Shown here: positions 6,562-7,095 of the stretch, piece by piece
Layout: each line of letters starts with the position of its first letter
Numbering within the stretch: the first letter of the stretch is position 1
Assembly: GCA_002495225.1 (NCBI GenBank)
Contig: DAEF01000208.1
Span: 1 to 7,095, forward strand
From: Methanoregulaceae archaeon UBA288
GTDB taxonomy: Archaea; Halobacteriota; Methanomicrobia; Methanomicrobiales; Methanospirillaceae
DNA length: 7,095 nt
Direction: 5' to 3'
Program-made: the position numbers and the translations under genes
The notes under the pieces: generated by a model
Database searches by the model: none
Seen by the model: the letters and a program-made list of their open reading frames with translations, nothing else
Told to the model about the DNA's origin: nothing

Positions 6562-6775
6562 GCGCCTCGGCCCCGTCTAGCGGGCCGAGCTCATCCGTCG
6601 CCTGCGCACCCTCGGGTTCGACGGCCCGTTCCGCGGCGGTCGCCACCCGTACATGGTTCGGGGCGACCCCGTCCTCACGATCCCGAACCCGCACCGCGCC
6701 GAGATCGGGCCGGACCTTCTCGTGAGGATCCTCCGGCAGGCCGGCATCTCGCGCGACGAATGGACGGATGCGTGA
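6548..6775 (+). pseudogene. hicA: HicA-type toxin with an in-frame amber (TAG) codon
   Basis: From ATG 6548 the frame reads MPADRRLGPV, then TAG at 6578-6580, then RAELIRRLRTLGFDGPFRGG, RHPYMVRGDPVLTIPNP, HRAEIGPDLLVRILRQAGIS and RDEWTDA to TGA at 6773-6775: 75 residues if the TAG is read through. This is the HicA family matching the second HicB, with its catalytic histidine at H33 (GGRHPYM). The TAG falls where related toxins usually have Ser or a similar residue before RxEL; TCG to TAG is one base change. No ATG, GTG or TTG follows closely enough to restart before the first helix; the next ATG (6652) is past the histidine. So either a nonsense-inactivated toxin, a readthrough or pyrrolysine case, or a sequencing error. 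Confidence 0.8.
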
Positions 6776-6819
6776 CCGGTCCCGGCCCATTCATCCCGTT
6801 CGTCCGTTGCCGTCGCCAC

Positions 6820-6877
6820 GGCGACGCGGGAGTTCCGCCGCGTCCGGGGCGAGATTCGGCCCCCTCCCCCTGTCGCT
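6820..6877 (+). pseudogene. Short remnant resembling the MmeI-like gene
   Basis: Bases 6820-6856 match 4494-4530 of the MmeI-like gene at 32 of 37 positions, including an unbroken TTCCGCCGCGTCCGGG-like core. Reading REFRRVRGEI here parallels RELRRVRAEI there. A further shared GTCGCT (6872-6877 versus 4549-4554) at a similar distance suggests the match goes a little further with gaps. There are no flanking gene parts. It lies between the second hicA and the MNT gene. Confidence 0.45.
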
Positions 6878-6930
6878 GGGCCGGCGCCAGCGGGCAGGGC
6901 GACCGGGCAGCAGAGGTTGGCTGCGTGACC

Positions 6931-6948
6931 ATCGGCCCCACGGCCGAT
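6931..6948. repeat. 7-bp hairpin before the MNT gene
   Basis: ATCGGCC (6931-6937) and GGCCGAT (6942-6948) pair exactly around CCAC. It lies about 50 bases before the MNT start, next to the short AT-rich TTCATAACTA (6952-6961). It could be a terminator of the upstream hicBA transcript or an operator for the MNT gene, as such antitoxins often control themselves. A second hairpin, CGTCGCC/GGCGACG, lies at 6811-6826. Confidence 0.35.
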
Positions 6949-6983
6949 CCCTTCATAACTACTCGCGCCTGAACGCTCAGGCA

Positions 6984-6987
6984 GGAG
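6984..6987 (+). promoter_or_regulatory. Ribosome binding site of the MNT gene
   Basis: GGAG, 7 bases before ATG 6995, is the clearest Shine-Dalgarno in the window and supports that start. Confidence 0.55.
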
Positions 6988-6994
6988 AAGAGCG

Positions 6995-7095
6995 ATGCCG
7001 GCCGACATCTACGCCCTGATCGAAGCGAAGCGCGACGAGATCCTGGCCGTGGCCGAACGCTACGGCATCACGAACGTCCGCGTCTTCGGCTCCGT
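6995..7095 (+). CDS. Minimal nucleotidyltransferase (MNT) domain protein, N-terminal part (cut by window edge)
   Basis: 33 complete codons before the right edge. A first helix, IYALIEAKRDEILAVAERYG, is followed by the strand VRVFGS at residues 28-33. F-G-S is the start of the GSxARGE glycine-serine motif of the DNA polymerase beta-type minimal nucleotidyltransferases (MntA). In the known HEPN-MNT systems the MNT protein neutralises a HEPN RNase by adding AMP to it; a HEPN gene would be expected just beyond the right edge, which cannot be seen. The catalytic aspartates also lie outside the window. Start fixed by the Shine-Dalgarno at 6984-6987. Confidence 0.75.
   Translation, partial: MPADIYALIEAKRDEILAVAERYGITNVRVFGS

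Noticed and set aside
1..7095. CRISPR array
   Set aside because: No regularly spaced identical repeats of 20-40 bases are present.

Overview
The window is a GC-rich stretch of accessory DNA. It is probably from a methanogenic archaeon of the Methanomicrobiales (Methanoculleus-like). That placement is an inference from GC content, from the look of the HicAB and MNT proteins, and from the scarcity of strong Shine-Dalgarno sites; no marker gene in the window fixes the taxonomy.

Layout, left to right. (1) Bases 1-240, minus strand: the N-terminal end of a helix-turn-helix transposase-like protein that runs off the left edge. (2) About 360 bp without a convincing gene but dense in short GC hairpins. 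(3) 624-1739: a secreted protein with a signal peptide and two beta-rich modules. (4) 1896-4978: a large MmeI-like type IIL restriction-modification enzyme, with nuclease, adenine methyltransferase and target recognition domain in one chain. It is broken by two single-base frameshifts, and its specificity domain is clearly poorer in GC than the rest. (5) 5132-5204, minus strand: a tRNA-like sequence with all four helices but irregular anticodon and T loops. (6) 5397-5837: a hicB-hicA toxin-antitoxin pair with the toxin frameshifted. (7) 5848-6165: a second, truncated copy of the MmeI-like C-terminus, also frameshifted. (8) 6301-6775: a second, different hicB-hicA pair whose toxin has an in-frame amber codon. 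(9) 6820-6877: a short third remnant resembling the MmeI-like gene. (10) 6995 to the right edge: the start of a minimal nucleotidyltransferase (MNT) gene, normally the antitoxin half of a HEPN-MNT pair.

Together this reads as a defence and toxin-antitoxin island next to a transposase and a tRNA-like locus, with repeated recombination around the MmeI-like gene. Both HicB antitoxins are intact while both HicA toxins are interrupted. All four frameshifts I can place are one extra base, three of them in a G run and one near a CCCGGG run. That pattern could be sequencing error in homopolymers or real decay, and settling it decides whether the restriction enzyme and first toxin are alive. I found familiar families in an unusual state of mosaicism and decay, not a clearly new system.
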